64,000 bases of DNA, from contig JACVTC010000001.1 in the NCBI GenBank assembly GCA_016946835.1, positions 2,920,001 through 2,984,000 of the forward strand, given 5' to 3'. The DNA is from Neocallimastix lanati (nom. inval.) (lineage: Eukaryota; Neocallimastigomycota; Neocallimastigomycetes; Neocallimastigales; Neocallimastigaceae). Numbering within the stretch: the first letter of the stretch is position 1; the number at the start of each line of letters is the position of its first letter. The position numbers and the translations under genes were made by a program. This document shows, in pieces, positions 26,764 through 41,470 of this stretch. The notes under the pieces were generated by a model, which was given only the letters and a program-made list of their open reading frames with translations, did no database searches and had not been told where the DNA came from.

Positions 26764-27610
26764 TTCAAAGGGTTATGAATTTACTAATATATATATGTTG
26801 TATTTCTATTTTCTTTTGATATATTTAAATTAAAATCATAAATTGAAAAATAATATATAAATTAAAAAAAATTGATATTAAATCTTAAATGATATGATAT
26901 AAACAATTTCGTGTAACCTTAATATATTATTTTAAAAATTTAATTATTATTAATTTTACTTTCATTATTTATTGGATCATAATTTATAACAAATTATTAA
27001 TACAATATAATAAAAATTATTGTACATATATTTTTCATATTTATATTTTATTGTTCATCAATATAATGCTAAGATTACTATATTATTATTATCATTATTA
27101 AATATATGGAAAATAAATAAATAATAACAAATAAATCAGTAAAAAATTAATATTTTTTATATTAAAAATTGTTTTTCTGAATGCTATATTATTTATTTTT
27201 GTTTTATTTAATTATTTAAATAATTTTTTTGATATTATTTGAATTTTAAAGAACTCTAGAAAAAATAAATAAATAAAAAAAAAAAAAAAAAAAGCATCAT
27301 AGAATTCATAAAATTAAAGACAATTAAAAAATAAAAAATGAAATAAAAAAGTTTTAGGGAAATAAATTTTTGTTGTCTTATTTAAAATTAAACATTTCAA
27401 TAGAATTGTTATATATAAATTTACAATTTATCGAATTTTATTTTCGTTTATCGAAACAAAAAAAAAAAAAAAATTAAATAAATAAAAGTTAAATTATAAT
27501 TTTTATTAATAGATATTTCCAAGATTTTTTTTTTTTACACTTTTATTAAAAATAATAAATCATTAATTCAAATCTAAATAATTTAATAATAAAGTAAATA
27601 AAATATCAAA

Positions 27611-30600
27611 ATGTCAAAACATATTAATCATATACTTGTTGCCGAGTTTGATATCGATAAAGGCTCTCAATTAACTCATCAATATCCAGAAAAAACAGGA
27701 ATTGAAGAAACGTATATATTTTGATAATATAAATTCTCTTTAAATTAATTAATTATCTATTATTGGTACTAAAAAGTAAAAACAATTTTATTAGTAAATT
27801 AGCAGAATTGATGTTACCGGATGGGGCACATTTAAGAGAGGAGGATTGGACTTTTTTTATATTAAATCAGCATGTTGTTGAAGATGTAATAATTATATTA
27901 TTGATAGAAATTATATTATAAAATAATATTGAAATATTTAAAAATTTAATAAATTATATATAACAATAATAATAGTCGACTTCTAACTATTCGGAACAAC
28001 AAGAAGCATATATATCAGAAGGATTTCTAAAGTAAAATATATGAATTATTTAATTATAAATTTTATATTAATATTATTTTTCTAAAATAAATTTAAAAAT
28101 AAAATTTATATAAAGATTTCAGCCTGTATTATCAGCATATTGTTACACATATAACAATGGTAATTTAAAAATAAATATATATATATATTTAATATTTTAA
28201 TTAATCTAATATTAAAATAAATATTTATTAAATGTTAATATTTTTTTAATTATTTTTTTTAAAAAAAGGTTTATGGGAAAAAATAATAGATAATGAAGAA
28301 ATATTTATTCAATTAATACAGGATAAAATTCTTTTATTAAGTAAAACGTTAAGATTGATAGGTGAAATGTAAGCTTTTTTTTTATTATAAAAATTATAAA
28401 TACTTTTATTATGTAATTAAAAATCAATTTATTTTTATATAGAACTCCAGATTCATTAATAGATTTTCAAGAAAATATTAATTCTTATAGTATAAAATTA
28501 GCAACCAAATCTAATATATATGGTACATTAATATATAAATATATGCATATATATATATTAAAATATTTATTTATTCATATTATTAATACTTTATAAATTT
28601 ATTATAAAAAAAATAAAATAAAAAAAAAAAAAGGATTTAAACTATTGAATGATGATGATTATAGACTTACTTTAAATGCTGTCAGGAGCGTATTATATCA
28701 AAAATCTTCATTAATTGATTCAAGTAAATAAACTTATTAATTATTGGTATTGTAAATAAATAAAATTATTTACATAATTATATAAATATTTTATTAATTA
28801 TAGATCAAGTTGAATTTCCTGATAAGTTATTACCAGTAGTCAATAATGAAACAAATGCTTTATATGTATTAAATCTTGTAAGAACAAAGCAAATTCCAGG
28901 TGTTAGAAGAGGTGCTAGAGTTAAAGCAATTGCAATAACCTCACATCATAAATGGTTACATGTTTTTAAGGTAAATATAAACTTTTTTTTTTATTATAAT
29001 AACTTATTATAATTAATTTAATATATATATATATATCCATTTTAAATAATTAATTTTAATTTTAATTATTAAATATAAACCATTAATTGCTGTTTTTTAA
29101 ATTCATTAGCCATTACTTATTATGGCATTGGATAATTATTTTGAAAAACAAGATATTGTAATTTTGGAACAATTATATAAATCAATGAATTCTTTAGATA
29201 TTTCATTAATGCCATTATTATCATTAAATGAAAAAATTATTTTAAGAGCATCGGATGATCCAATGCTATTTAATGAAAAATTCTTAGAAATGGAAGATTT
29301 TGCAAAATCAGTGAATAAATATAATAAAAAATTATTGAATAATAGTCAAATTAAAAAAATAGATAGACACTTTTATGAAACAAATGTACTTTATGACAAT
29401 GGTGCTAAAAATCCAGTTAAAGTACCCATAAAAATTCCAATGACTATGTTTAATGGTGAAATTGGTGATGTACGTAATAAGAGACAGTAAAATTTAAATA
29501 TATAATGAAATCCATTAATATTATATGAAATAAAATTTTTATTTATTATATATTTAAATTTAAATATTAAATTTATTAATATTATATAAAATGAATTTTT
29601 TATTAATATTTAAACTTGATATATATATATAAATTTAATAATATATAATAAATAATAATATTGCAATTATTACTACTTCAACATCTGTAACTTCTGCATA
29701 TTTTAATTATTCATTTATTGATATTTCTAAATGCAAAAATAATAATAATAATTCTAATATAAAGTTATCAGTTATTCAATTAATTTCAACTTTTGGTAAT
29801 TCAGCTTATCCATCGAAACATCATCCACAATTAGATAATAATATTCCAACTAATCCAATAATTGTATTAATTAATGCACTTTTAACACAAAAAAGAGTAT
29901 TATTTTTGGGACATTTGAAACCTAGTGGTGAAGTTGCTAATTTTGTATTAGCTGCATGTGCTTTAGGAAGTTGTGGTATTTTAAGAGGATATTCTGAAAG
30001 GTGTTTCCCATATACTAATTTAGCAGGTTTAGATGATTTATTAAAAGTGTAAGAAGCTAACTAATAGAAATAACTATAATTTAATATATATATATAATTA
30101 TTATTATTATTGTTATTGTTATCTGTATTTTTAATAATATACTCTAATAAAATTAATTTTTTTTTTATATTATTTTTATTTTGTTATTGTAATTATATAT
30201 TATATTCTATTTAAATATAATTATAAAATAGTCCAGGTTTTATTGCGGGTGTTACAAACCCAGCTTTTGAAGAACATCCTCAATGGTGGGATGTATTATT
30301 TAATATTAATAGTGGTAAAGTTACTATCAGTCCAAATATTGAAAGAACACCTCCAATTGAAAATAAATTATTTATTAATACAGAAAAAGAAGCAATTTCA
30401 ACTTCATTTGACAAAGAATTCATGAATGATGTAAATTATTTTACTATTATAATAATTATTAATTAAATATAATAAATATTATATTTAAAGTAATATTATT
30501 AATTAAAATATTAATGTAAAAAAAAAAAATATATATATATATATATATATTATTCTATATGTTATATATTCACAGATTATGAGCTTAATTCAACAAAAAT

Positions 30601-33378
30601 ATGGTGAACATTATATTAGAGAAAGATTTAGGTTATATTTATTAAGATTTATTGAAGTTGCTTCAGAATATGAAAAAATGAAATATGGTAGAACAAAAAT
30701 TTATTATACATCAGAAAATATTAAAGATAAATATAAAATAGGTGTAGGTCCATATTTTACAGATGAAATAAGTAAACGTAGAGAAATTATTTATAATATT
30801 AATAGAATTGAAGGTTGGAGAAAAACAAAATCATATGAATTGTATACAAAGGTAAAAATCTTTTTATATTTATATAATATGTTATATTTATATATATAAA
30901 TGATATATATATATATTTATATAATTATATAATATTTAAATTTTAATTTATTATAGGATTTCCATAAAAATCTTTTAAGACAATCGGTAAGATGTGTTGA
31001 TTTAAGAAGACAAGCAACAGTTTTACGTAATGAAACTTCAATTTCACCAGAAAGATTAAATGCTATAATGAAAGCATTATCAGAAAATATAACAACAGAT
31101 GAACAAGTTTTGGAATTTTTAACACATTTCCTCCATAATCAAGGTGGTTTATTACCAATTGCATATTCACTTTTACATCAAATAGAATCTATTAGAATCA
31201 ATTGTACGAAGTTACTCGTTCGTCTTGATTATTCAGCAGTAAGTTTTTAAAGTCTTATATAAAAATTAAAAATTATAAAATATTTTAAATTAAAATTTAA
31301 ATTATTATATATATATATAAATACAACTAATATTACTCAAATTTAATTATAATTATTAATAATATTATTATTATTATTGCTGTTATTATTATTATTATTC
31401 CTTTTTTTTTTTTTTTTATTTTTTTATTTTATTTAAGGTTGGTTCTCGAATTTTATCACATTTAAATCCATTCTTTAAATTAGCTTATGAAAAATCAGCA
31501 CAAAAGTGTGAAAAGAGATGGGGAAAGAATTGGTTTATTATTAGTAATGATTCTTCAACTTATTCAAAAGATATGGTACAAAATCAAAATAATACAAATA
31601 ATGAGATACAAAATATTAAGAGTCCAAGTATAGTAAATGGTAGCATAAATAATAATAATAGTAATGTTAATAGAATAAGTGGCACATATATTTCTAGTAA
31701 TCCAGAAAGACGTAGATCTTTTAATACTAATATTGATGAAGTTTCAAATAATTCTAATGGTGTTGATTCATCAGCTAATCCATATGCCCTTTCACCACGT
31801 ATTACTCAGAGAAAACCTTCATCCGCTCATTCATTTAAAATGATGAATGATAATTATTCTCTTCCTGTACCACCACGTCAAGTAGAAAGTAATAGTGTAA
31901 TTAAAGTAAAGGTTAAGAGCAAGAGTGGTGATGACATTAGTACTAAAAGTGGTAAAATTTCAACAACAAAAATTATTTCAAATCCAGAAAGTATTCGTTC
32001 TCCAAGTATAAAAAAAGGTTCACCTCGATCAATTCAAAGTTCATTATCTAATCATAAGATTAGTTTAAGAAGAGAAAAAAGTACAGGAAGTAACCCAAAT
32101 TCTTCTTCTATATCCTCACCTTCACCAAAGGAATTACCATCCTCAAAGGTTAGTCGTTCCAGAAGTAACGGTAATAAAAATGTTACTACTACCATCAATT
32201 CTAATAACAGTATTAGTAACAAGAGTAATATCAGCCATAGTAAGAGTTATGATCGTCATTCATCAATAACTTTATCTAGTTCTGGCTCAGAGTCGGATTT
32301 AATTAGTAATGACGATCTTGATGATGAAGAAATATTGAAGAATATTAATAAGCAAATTAATGTTAATGATTCAACCTATGGTGATATCCTAGAAGATGAT
32401 TTAATTAATTTATATAATGCTAATAGTTCAAAGGAAATATCAGAAGATAGCAGAAACCTGGATTACAGTTTAGATATTAAAAAAATGAATATTAGTAATT
32501 CTGTTGGTGAACTTTATGAATATGATAAAAGTATGGAAAACTCTAAAAGTAGTCTACTTTTAGAGCATACTGATTTAGATGATAATCAACTCTTCTCCAA
32601 TAGAATTAAGGACGTACCAGTAGATAACAGTTTCAAAAATTCAGCCAATACTAGTAATACATCTATAACCAGTCCTACTACGAATGATAATAGTGCTAAT
32701 CATGATAAGGGTACTGGTACTACGAGTACTATTAATAAGCAACATAAATTAGTATTTAACCAAAGATCTGATAGTTTTAATCATCCTTTAGGAGATAATG
32801 AAGATCTTAATCGAAATATATTATTCTCTAATCGTAAAGATAACTATAGTAAAAACATACCCAGTGATCTATTTTCCGATGATGGAGAAGATATTGAAGG
32901 CTATAGTCGTGCCTATTCCACTAATGATAAATTTAATACCAGTAAAGGTACGATTGATAATTCATATTTAGATGGAACATATTCTAGTTTTATAAGCTCA
33001 ACCACTCACTCTCCTACCCTCTCAACCGACTCTTCATTTAGTAATGATGATGATGATAATAATAATAATGATAATAGAAAGAGTAATAAAAGTATTGAAA
33101 TCAATCAAAGTAAAGATAGTATCTCTAATGTAAATAATAAAAGTAATGGTGGTATATCCCACTTTGGTCAATATGGTAATGAAAGTACTGTACAATCTGC
33201 CTCAATGGATTTATCAAATAGTCATCTTATTATTGATTATGATGCTAAGATAGAAAAAGAAAAATTAGTTATTCCAAAAGTACAAACTGCACCTACAAGT
33301 ACTAATCCAGTTATTCAAAGAATTTTACAGAAACAACAATTATCAATTCAAAAATTTAGTAGTCTTGATCCAAAGTAA
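27611..33378 (+). CDS. AFI1: AFI1-type polarity protein (Afi1 and SPA domains), 1356 residues
   Basis: Homologue of fungal Afi1, the Arf3-docking, DENN-related factor that acts in polarised growth in yeast. Exons: 27611-27711, 27795-27885, 27976-28031, 28116-28159, 28269-28368, 28443-28522, 28634-28723, 28804-28970, 29110-29469, 29765-30048, 30232-30430, 30576-30851, 30957-31238 and 31438-33378. All phases close. The N-terminus [20 protein letters not shown] and [19 protein letters not shown] are hallmark Afi1-domain sequence. [10 protein letters not shown] (about 204-213) and [11 protein letters not shown] follow. The SPA domain (about 364-700) shows [38 protein letters not shown] and [14 protein letters not shown]. 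From about 730 the tail is Ser/Asn-rich and acidic with many SP sites, and no domain was recognised. The fourth exon is short and could use a nearby acceptor (TTTCAG) in another frame; the chosen one alone keeps the phase. The 29470-29764 intron is the longest. Role at the cell cortex is inferred from the family. Confidence 0.93.
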
Positions 33379-33470
33379 AAACAAAAAAAAAAAAATAGAT
33401 TTTTTAAAAAAAATAAAAAATAAAATAATAAAATAATAATAAAATGATAAATAAATAAATAAATAAGGAA

Positions 33471-33471
<1 letters not shown>

Positions 33472-33508
<37 letters not shown>

Positions 33509-33533
33509 TAAATAAATAAATACAAAAAATAAA

Positions 33534-33564
<31 letters not shown>

Positions 33565-33569
33565 TAAAA

Positions 33570-33608
<39 letters not shown>
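33472..33608. repeat. A-rich composite repeat
   Basis: Poly-A blocks flank a (AAATAA)n block just after the AFI1 stop. It gives a spurious Phe-rich frame on the minus strand. Confidence 0.9.
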
Positions 33609-33610
<2 letters not shown>

Positions 33611-34206
33611 ATATTTATATATATAAAATAAAATATCAAACAAAATAATAAATTTTTTTTACAAACATGTATAAACTATTAACTATTGTTGTAATAATTA
33701 TTGTTAGTTCATAGCAATAACGTCTTAATAATAATAATTAATAACGATACTTAAATAGAAAAAAAAAATAATTACAATAATAATAATAATAATAATAATA
33801 ATTAAAGAATTAGAATATTAATATCTATAGATATCAAATATTAAAAAAAATTAGAATAAAAAAAAATAATTTAAAATAAAGTAAAGTAAAATAAAATAAA
33901 ATAATTAAATATAATAAAAATAAATTAATAATTAAATATATTGTAATAAATAAATAATTTAATATGTAATAATAAAAGTTAAAAAAAAAAATATTATTAA
34001 TAAAAATCATAGAATATAATAAAAAAAAAAAATTAAAAAGAAATATTTTTATAATTATATATTACATTAAATATAAATAAAATAAAATAAAATAAAATAA
34101 GCAACATAATAAATAAAAAATAAATAAAAAACAATAATTATTAAAAATTGCAAAATCTTAGTAGATACATTATTAATTTCAAGAAAAAAAAAATATATAT
34201 ATATAA

Positions 34207-34239
<33 letters not shown>

Positions 34240-34430
34240 TATTTTAATCAGTAAATGTAGTAAAATCTAAAACTAATAATATATATTATATATTATATTT
34301 ATCGTTATTATATATATTTATATTGATATAATCAAAATAACTTTTTATTTTGTATTTTTATTTTTAAAATAAATAACAAGTTTTAATATTTTATATAATT
34401 TTTTTTTTTTTTTTGATTTTATTCCATTGA

Positions 34431-34488
<58 letters not shown>
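34431..34488. repeat. (TTA)n microsatellite
   Basis: A perfect TTA array of about 55 bases. Confidence 0.9.
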
Positions 34489-34759
34489 TCAATTATTAGT
34501 TCAAGAAATAATAATAATAATAAAAGAAGTATGAATTATTTAATTAATTATTATTGTTATTAAAGATATGATTGTAATGATTATGAATTTTATATTTATA
34601 TATATTAATGATTATATATAAATATTAATAATAATATTATTATAGTATTAATAATAATTTTACTATTGATATTCTATGATCGATAATATTCTTAATAAAT
34701 TTTTAGTATATACATATGTATATGTGTTTAATTATATAATATCTATATATATTTTGCTA

Positions 34760-34792
<33 letters not shown>

Positions 34793-34802
34793 TCCATCTA
34801 TA

Positions 34803-36831
34803 TTATAATGATGCTATGGTTCCAATAACTCCAATTACACCTCCAAGAAGTAATAAAGTTATTGCTTGTAAACGTTTAAATGTTAGACCTCTTGTTATTT
34901 TTACATAAAGATAACCTGGTAATATAAATGTTAAAGTTGTACAACAAGTAGCACCAACTATACTTAAAACCTAAAATGTATAAAAATTTTAAATAATATA
35001 TACATTTTTTTTTTTTTATTTGTTAAAATAAAATTTTATTGAAATATTTATTTAAGATATATATTATTATATATATGTATAATTTTATTATTAGTATTAT
35101 TATTATTTTATTAATTTCATTATATATTATTAATTAAATTACCTTTCCAAAATCATTACAAATCATAGCAAATAGATAACTTGAAATTAATAATACTATT
35201 GTAATACAATTAAATAAAGTCTTAGTGTCATAATTATTTATATCTGTAATAGTCGTACTAACAGGAATAGCAAGATTATCTAAAATATCAATATTAATAT
35301 GTTTAATTTGATGACTATCACTACTTCTTTCATCATCAGCATCATTAGCATCAAATTGACTTTCAAATTCATCATCTTCATCGTAACTAGCAATATTGTT
35401 ACTACTAGTATTAGTTGAACAAGAATTACTATTAGTATTATTACTACCACTTCCAGATGGACGACTATAAAAATCTGAAGTAGTACCATAATTTTGATTA
35501 GGATCAATAATTAATAATTTTGCCTTTTCATTTTGATCACCATTTTCATTAATATCACCATAATCTCTTTGATGTCTAATTCTAAAAGAAATAATTTCTT
35601 TTTTAATGGATTCACGACATGGATGCATTTGAATTGAATAAGTAAAAGTACAATAAACAGCCATAGCCAAACGAGCAATATTAATGATTATATTCGATTC
35701 GTCATAGTTATTTAAAATATTACTTTCTACATGATCACCAAAAGTTGCATAACCACAATAACCAACAATTAAATATATAACAGTACTGAATAATATAGCA
35801 TAGAAAAATACATGAGATATGAATGGTCTATGAGAAGGTTTTAATTCCGAATAAATTTGAAATGAATTTTGTTGACAACCATAAGCAAAGATAATAATTG
35901 AAACTGCCATAAAACTTTTAAATATTTTTTGAAGAAATCCTAATTCTGGTTCTGGTTGTTCTAGAATTGATTCAAAATTTTTTGGATTTACTGTTGGTTG
36001 TTCTTCATTTAATATGAAATATGAACAAATAATAGAAAAAGTAAGATAACTAATTGAAATAATAGAGAATAAGGAGAATGATTTTAATGAAACTAAACTT
36101 TTTCTAAATACAATTGGAATAACAATCAAAATTTCCACTAATATATTATATATTATAATATAATATAAAATATTTATATATGTAATATATTTTAAAATTT
36201 ATATATAAATATATTTTAATAATAATAAATATTTAATTAATTTAATAATATAAAATAAATAAATATATTAATATATATAAATATTTAATTATTTCATATT
36301 ATATTAAATATTTAAGAATATGAAATATATAATATATATAATATATATTATTTATTATTATATATTTATATACTATATTTATACTACAAAATTATATTAT
36401 GATATATCAATTTACTTGTAATCCAAAAACGTTTTTCCAAAAATATCCCAGTGTAATTGGAAGATAAAACATTCTTTATAAGAAATAATATAAAATCACT
36501 AGAAGCAATTAATAAGCTTGTTGCAGTTCCAAAACCATTTAAAATAATTACCAAATTTGTAAACATGCCAAATTTTGGCATATTTATCATTTCTGAAAGA
36601 GATGAAATTTTTATGTCATATTTATTTGGAGCAATAATCTTTGCAATATCAATATATAAACATAAAGATAATTTTGTAACATATGCAGAAAATATAAAAA
36701 GTATAGCACCTAGAGTTACACCTGTATTCGATATAGCATATGGTAAACTATATATATATATTTTAATTAATAAAAATATCAAAAAGAAGTATGAGATAAA
36801 ATTATAGGGCATAAATATATATATATAATAC

Positions 36832-36885
<54 letters not shown>

Positions 36886-37434
36886 ATGACTATTTATATT
36901 GAAATTGTAAATTTAATTTATATTTTATTTTTATGTAAAATTATAGATTTACTTTTATTTTTATTTTTTATATTTTTTTGTGAATATACTCAATTACTTA
37001 TTAATTAATTTAAATAATAATGTATATATTTAAAAATCTTTAATTTTCATACTAAATTTATTTATATGAATAATTCATATTTTCTGAAATTAAAAATTTT
37101 ATATATATATTTTTTATTTTAATTATTTGTTATTATATCTATAAAATTATTTATTATTAAATATTCCTATTATTTATGTTTCATTTTTTTATTTTTATTA
37201 TATTATTCCCACTTAATAAAATATTCCTATCTATTAAATTCCTTATTATATATATTATCTATTTATATTTAGTATGAAAAAACATTTTGATAATGATGAT
37301 AATAAAAAATTTTTTTTTAATTTTTATCTTATCAATAATACAAAATAAATAATATTTTTTTATTAAATATATATATTATATTAAAATTTTTATTAAAATT
37401 AATATAATTAATTTTTATTTTTTTTTATTAAAAA

Positions 37435-37483
<49 letters not shown>

Positions 37484-37737
37484 ATTATTTTGTTACATAT
37501 ATTTTGATATAATAAAAAAAAGTAAAATAAAATAAAATAAAAAAGGTAAAAAATAACTTATATAAAATAATTATTAAGATATATTAGTATTTACGATAAA
37601 ATTCCAGTTCCGATAATAGTATTTGATAAACTCAATATTGAAGAAAACACAGTCCCTTTGTTACCACTATCATTGGTACGATTATTATTTATAATAGTAG
37701 GCTCTACTTGTGTATTCATTGTTGTATTTTGCAACAT
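34803..37737 (-). CDS. Amino acid transporter, AVT/SLC38-like, 545 residues
   Basis: A multi-pass membrane protein of the amino acid/auxin permease superfamily, closest in pattern to yeast vacuolar AVT5/AVT6 exporters. Exons 37595-37737, 36416-36747, 35143-36137 and 34803-34970 are in phase. The first membrane segment carries SLSNTIIGTGILSLPYAIS, the characteristic TM1 motif, split by intron 1. Later hydrophobic segments include GAILFIFSAYVTKLSLCLYI, FTNLVIILNGFGTATSLLIA, a Phe-rich pair in exon 3, FMAVSIIIFAYGCQQNSFQI, and VIYLIVGYCGYATFGDHV. HPCRESI marks the cytoplasmic edge before a hydrophilic loop of about 100 residues rich in Asp, Ser and Asn. The last two or three segments close the protein. 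About eleven membrane segments are visible. Vacuolar location and efflux of neutral amino acids are inferred from the family only. The start could be either of two nearby ATGs (residues 1 and 7). Intron 1 contains a long poly-A run. Confidence 0.9.
36836..36883. repeat. Poly-A tract of about 47 bases in intron 1 of the transporter
   Basis: A near-perfect A run on the plus strand, which is poly-T in the transcript. It sits close to the 3' splice side of the intron 36748-37594. Confidence 0.9.
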
Positions 37738-38111
37738 TATTATTATTAATTAGTCACCTTTTTTTTTTATTTTTTTTTTATTATTATTTATTATTTTTTT
37801 GATTATTTTATTAAAAAAAATAAAATAAAATAAAATAAAATAAAATATATATATACAGATTATAATTTTTTTTTTTTTTTAATATCTTTTAAAGTGATGT
37901 CAATACTTATATAATATTAAAATAAGTATTTCTTTTATTATTATTTGAAATTGTGTATGATATATTTTATTTTTTTTATATTATAATTGATTCTTTAATT
38001 ATATATAAATGTCGAACTCCCTTGTTCCGTTGTTATTATATATATAATTTTTTTTTAAAAAGAAGAATAAAAAAATTTTAGGTTCTCAGTTAGTTTATAT
38101 ATATATATTGT

Positions 38112-38155
<44 letters not shown>

Positions 38156-38687
38156 TATTATGAATATTTTATTATTAAAAAAATATTAAACTATTATGTT
38201 TTTCCTATTATTTTATTTGATTTTTATATTATTATATAAATTATTTTTATCTTTAAAATATTATCTTTAAAATATATACTAATTTATCATTATAATTATT
38301 ATTAGTATTATTGCTAATATTGTAATCTCTTATCTTCTATTAATTTTTTTTATTATTATTATTATTATTTTTTATTAAATATTTTTTTCCTATTAAATAT
38401 TTTTTTTAAATTATTTAAATAATAATCTTTTTATTTTTTTTTTCATTTTGGTTCAAAAAAGTTCTGAAAATAATTTATTAATAATTTTAAAATTTAATTT
38501 TAATTCTTTTAATTTTTGATATGATAAATTAAAACAATTTTTTTATATATATTATTATATTATACATATATTTATGGTATATGTTAAATATATTAAAATA
38601 TATGTTATTTTAATAAAAAAAAAAACTTTAATTATAAATAAAAAGATTACATAAATGTAAAAAAATAATATTTACAAAAAAAAATAA

Positions 38688-38950
38688 TTATAATAAATAA
38701 TAAATAATAAATAATAAATAATAATAAATAATAATAAATAATAAATAATAAATAATAAATAATAAATAATAAATAATAAATAATAATAAATAATAATAAA
38801 TAATAAATAATATATAATAAATAATAATAAATAATAATAAATAATAAATAATATATAATATATAATATATAATAAATAATAAATAATAAATAATATATAA
38901 TAAATAATATATAATATATAATATATAATAAATAATAAATAATATATAAT
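38688..38950. repeat. Degenerate AATAATAAAT / ATATAATA repeat field
   Basis: Seven- and ten-base periods of AATAAAT and AATAATAAAT mix with ATATAATA blocks. It resembles, on the opposite strand, the heptamer field at 4935-5370. Confidence 0.85.
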
Positions 38951-41129
38951 ACTTTTATTAATAATAATATTTATATATAATAAACAATTATTCTTAATCT
39001 GTTTAATTAAAAATTTGGAATATTAGTTTTATTATATTTAAATATTTTAAATTTTTAATAAAAAATAATATTCCAAAGTATATTGTATAATAATTTATTA
39101 TATGAAATAAATATGAAATTGAATTAATAAATATAAATGAAATATATAATATATATAATAAATATCTAAATAAAAATGGTATAAAAAATTGTTAATAATT
39201 TTATTATTATATAACCATTTATCTTATTTCCAGTACTTTGATTATGGTAAAATTTATTACATGGAAAAATTAGTATATAATGCTTTAAATATATAAAGTT
39301 AATAATAATATATGGATATATATTGAAAATATAGAAACAATTAAGCAAAACATCTATCTAAAATAAAATTAACTCCTATTTACTTTATTAATAAAAAGTA
39401 TTTTATATATTAAAACTGACAAACTGTATTATCTTTTGGTTTATTTTATTTTATTTTATTTTATTGTTTAATCTTATCTTTAAATTTATTTAATATATGA
39501 TATTCAATTTTTTTTTTATCGATAACTAATAATTAGCTAAACACAACAATTCTTTCATATAATTTTCGCTTTAAATATTATCATTAAATAATATAGAAAT
39601 TTGAAAAAAAAAATTTAATAAAAAAAATTTTCTAGAACTATTTCAAGCCACATTTCCAATCTTTTAATATAATAAATTTAATATTATCAAATTTTGTACA
39701 TTTAAAAATTAATGAAATAGTTTTGAAAGATAAAAAATTTATTTTAAAAAATATAAAATATTTCATTGCATCTTAAAGATATTTATTTTTTCTATTAAGA
39801 ATTGTTAGAAAAAAATAATGAAATAATATAAAAAAAATAAGAATTAATTTTAAATTACATTTCTTTTTTTATATATATTTATAATTTTTTTTTCTTTTAC
39901 TTTATACATTTTAAATTTATTAATATTTAATACAAATGATAAAAGAATATTTCTTTATTATCATTATTTCTCTTCATAATATTTCATAAATTATGTAGTA
40001 TAAATATTATTTGTTTAAAAAAATTTAGAAAATGATAAAAATATTATTTTTTATTTTTTCAACATATTTTCTTATCATTAAAAAATAAATAAATAAATAA
40101 ATAAATAAAAAGATTTATAAAATTTATTTTCTTATCATTAAAGAATATTTGATAAAGTCAAAAACATAAAATATTTAAAGCCACAATTATTGAGCCCCAC
40201 AAATAAAAAAATTTTACCATAAATTCAATTATGACCTTAGTTGACAAAATTTTATCATAAAAATATAATAAATAAAATTTGAATATAATTTTATTTTTTA
40301 TTATAGAATATTTTCTAATATATGATTTAATATTGACAAAAAAAAAGAATTTGTTACATTTTAAAAAACTGAAATAATAATAAATATTCACATTTTGAAT
40401 AAAATATTGTATTAATATTTCATAAAACTCTTATTTTAAAAATAATATTTTAAAATAATTTTAAGAATTTAAATATATTAATAATAAAACTAAAACTAAA
40501 AATAAAAATAAAAATAAACATAAAAAAAAAATAAGTGTAAATATAAATATAAAAATAAGTATTAAAAAAAATATAAAAATTAATATAAAAATAAATATAA
40601 AATATAAATTAAATAAAATAAATTAATATAAAAATAAATATAAAAATAAATATAAAATATAAATAAATAAAATTAATAATATTATTAAAATTTTTAATAA
40701 ATCAATACTAAATTTTTTATTATCATTCTTTATTATTTTATTTCATATATACTAATAAGTTTTTTTGGAAAGAACATTCTTATATCTAAAATAATTTAAT
40801 AACATTTATTATTAAGATATTACTAAAAAGAACTCTATATATTTTTAGTTTAATCGAAATTTAAATAAGAAATAATAAAAAAAAAATATATATATATATA
40901 TATTAGGATTAATAATGTATTCACTATGTATTTACCTTTACTACATAGTTCTAGATACTGATATTAGATTGTCTACAAGTATTATTTAATGACATTATTA
41001 ATAAAATAAAAATTACATGAAATTATAAAACCATTTAAAATTAATGAAAAATCATATAAAAAAGAATTAAAAGGGAATATTTTTTGATTACAAAATTAAA
41101 ATATATTATTTTATTTATTACTAAAAATG

Positions 41130-41470
41130 CTAGTTTTCTATCCTGGGGTATCATAAAACCATAGTGGTATCTAAAAGGATTTCTCTTGGCAGCATCTTGG
41201 ACCCAACCCCTACAATATTACACTATATCTTAATTATAGGCACTGATGATATTATGTCCCCAGGCAAATGATTACACTCGCTGAAGGGGTGAATGGTTCC
41301 TATCCCGATGCTCGTGGTCAGTGGAGATATATGTTAGGAAATAAAGCCCCAGGAAGATGTGTAACGACATGTTGAGGGGCGATGCCGTACTCTTCTGCCA
41401 ATATATCACACCTAACAGTTATATCTATTATGGCCATAATGGGAGATCGGTACACATTATGTGTGTCTAA
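41130..41470. other. G+C-richer island of unknown origin, probably decayed coding DNA
   Basis: Base composition shifts abruptly here: TCCTGGGG, TTGGACCCAACCCC, GAAGGGGTGAATGG, GAGGGGCGATGCC and others. On the minus strand a frame reads protein-like for about 40 residues (RCDILAEEYGIAPQHVVTHL, then PGALFPNIYLH) before stops. On the plus strand another frame (EGVNGSYPDARGQWRYML) is also open for a short distance. Neither matches a family recognised here. It is likely a fragment of a mobile element or a transferred gene. Confidence 0.4.

Larger units (their letters stand above)
33379..34802. other. Convergent intergenic region, homopolymers and microsatellites only
   Basis: This gap holds the 3' ends of two convergent genes. 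It is dominated by A-rich repeats: poly-A near 33472-33500 and 33571-33608, AAAAAT units around 33525-33570, poly-A at 34214-34239 and a TTA array at 34431-34488. No gene or clear terminator was found. Confidence 0.75.

Noticed and set aside
36457-36807. 116-residue plus-strand frame
   Set aside because: Antisense shadow of exon 2 of the amino acid transporter.
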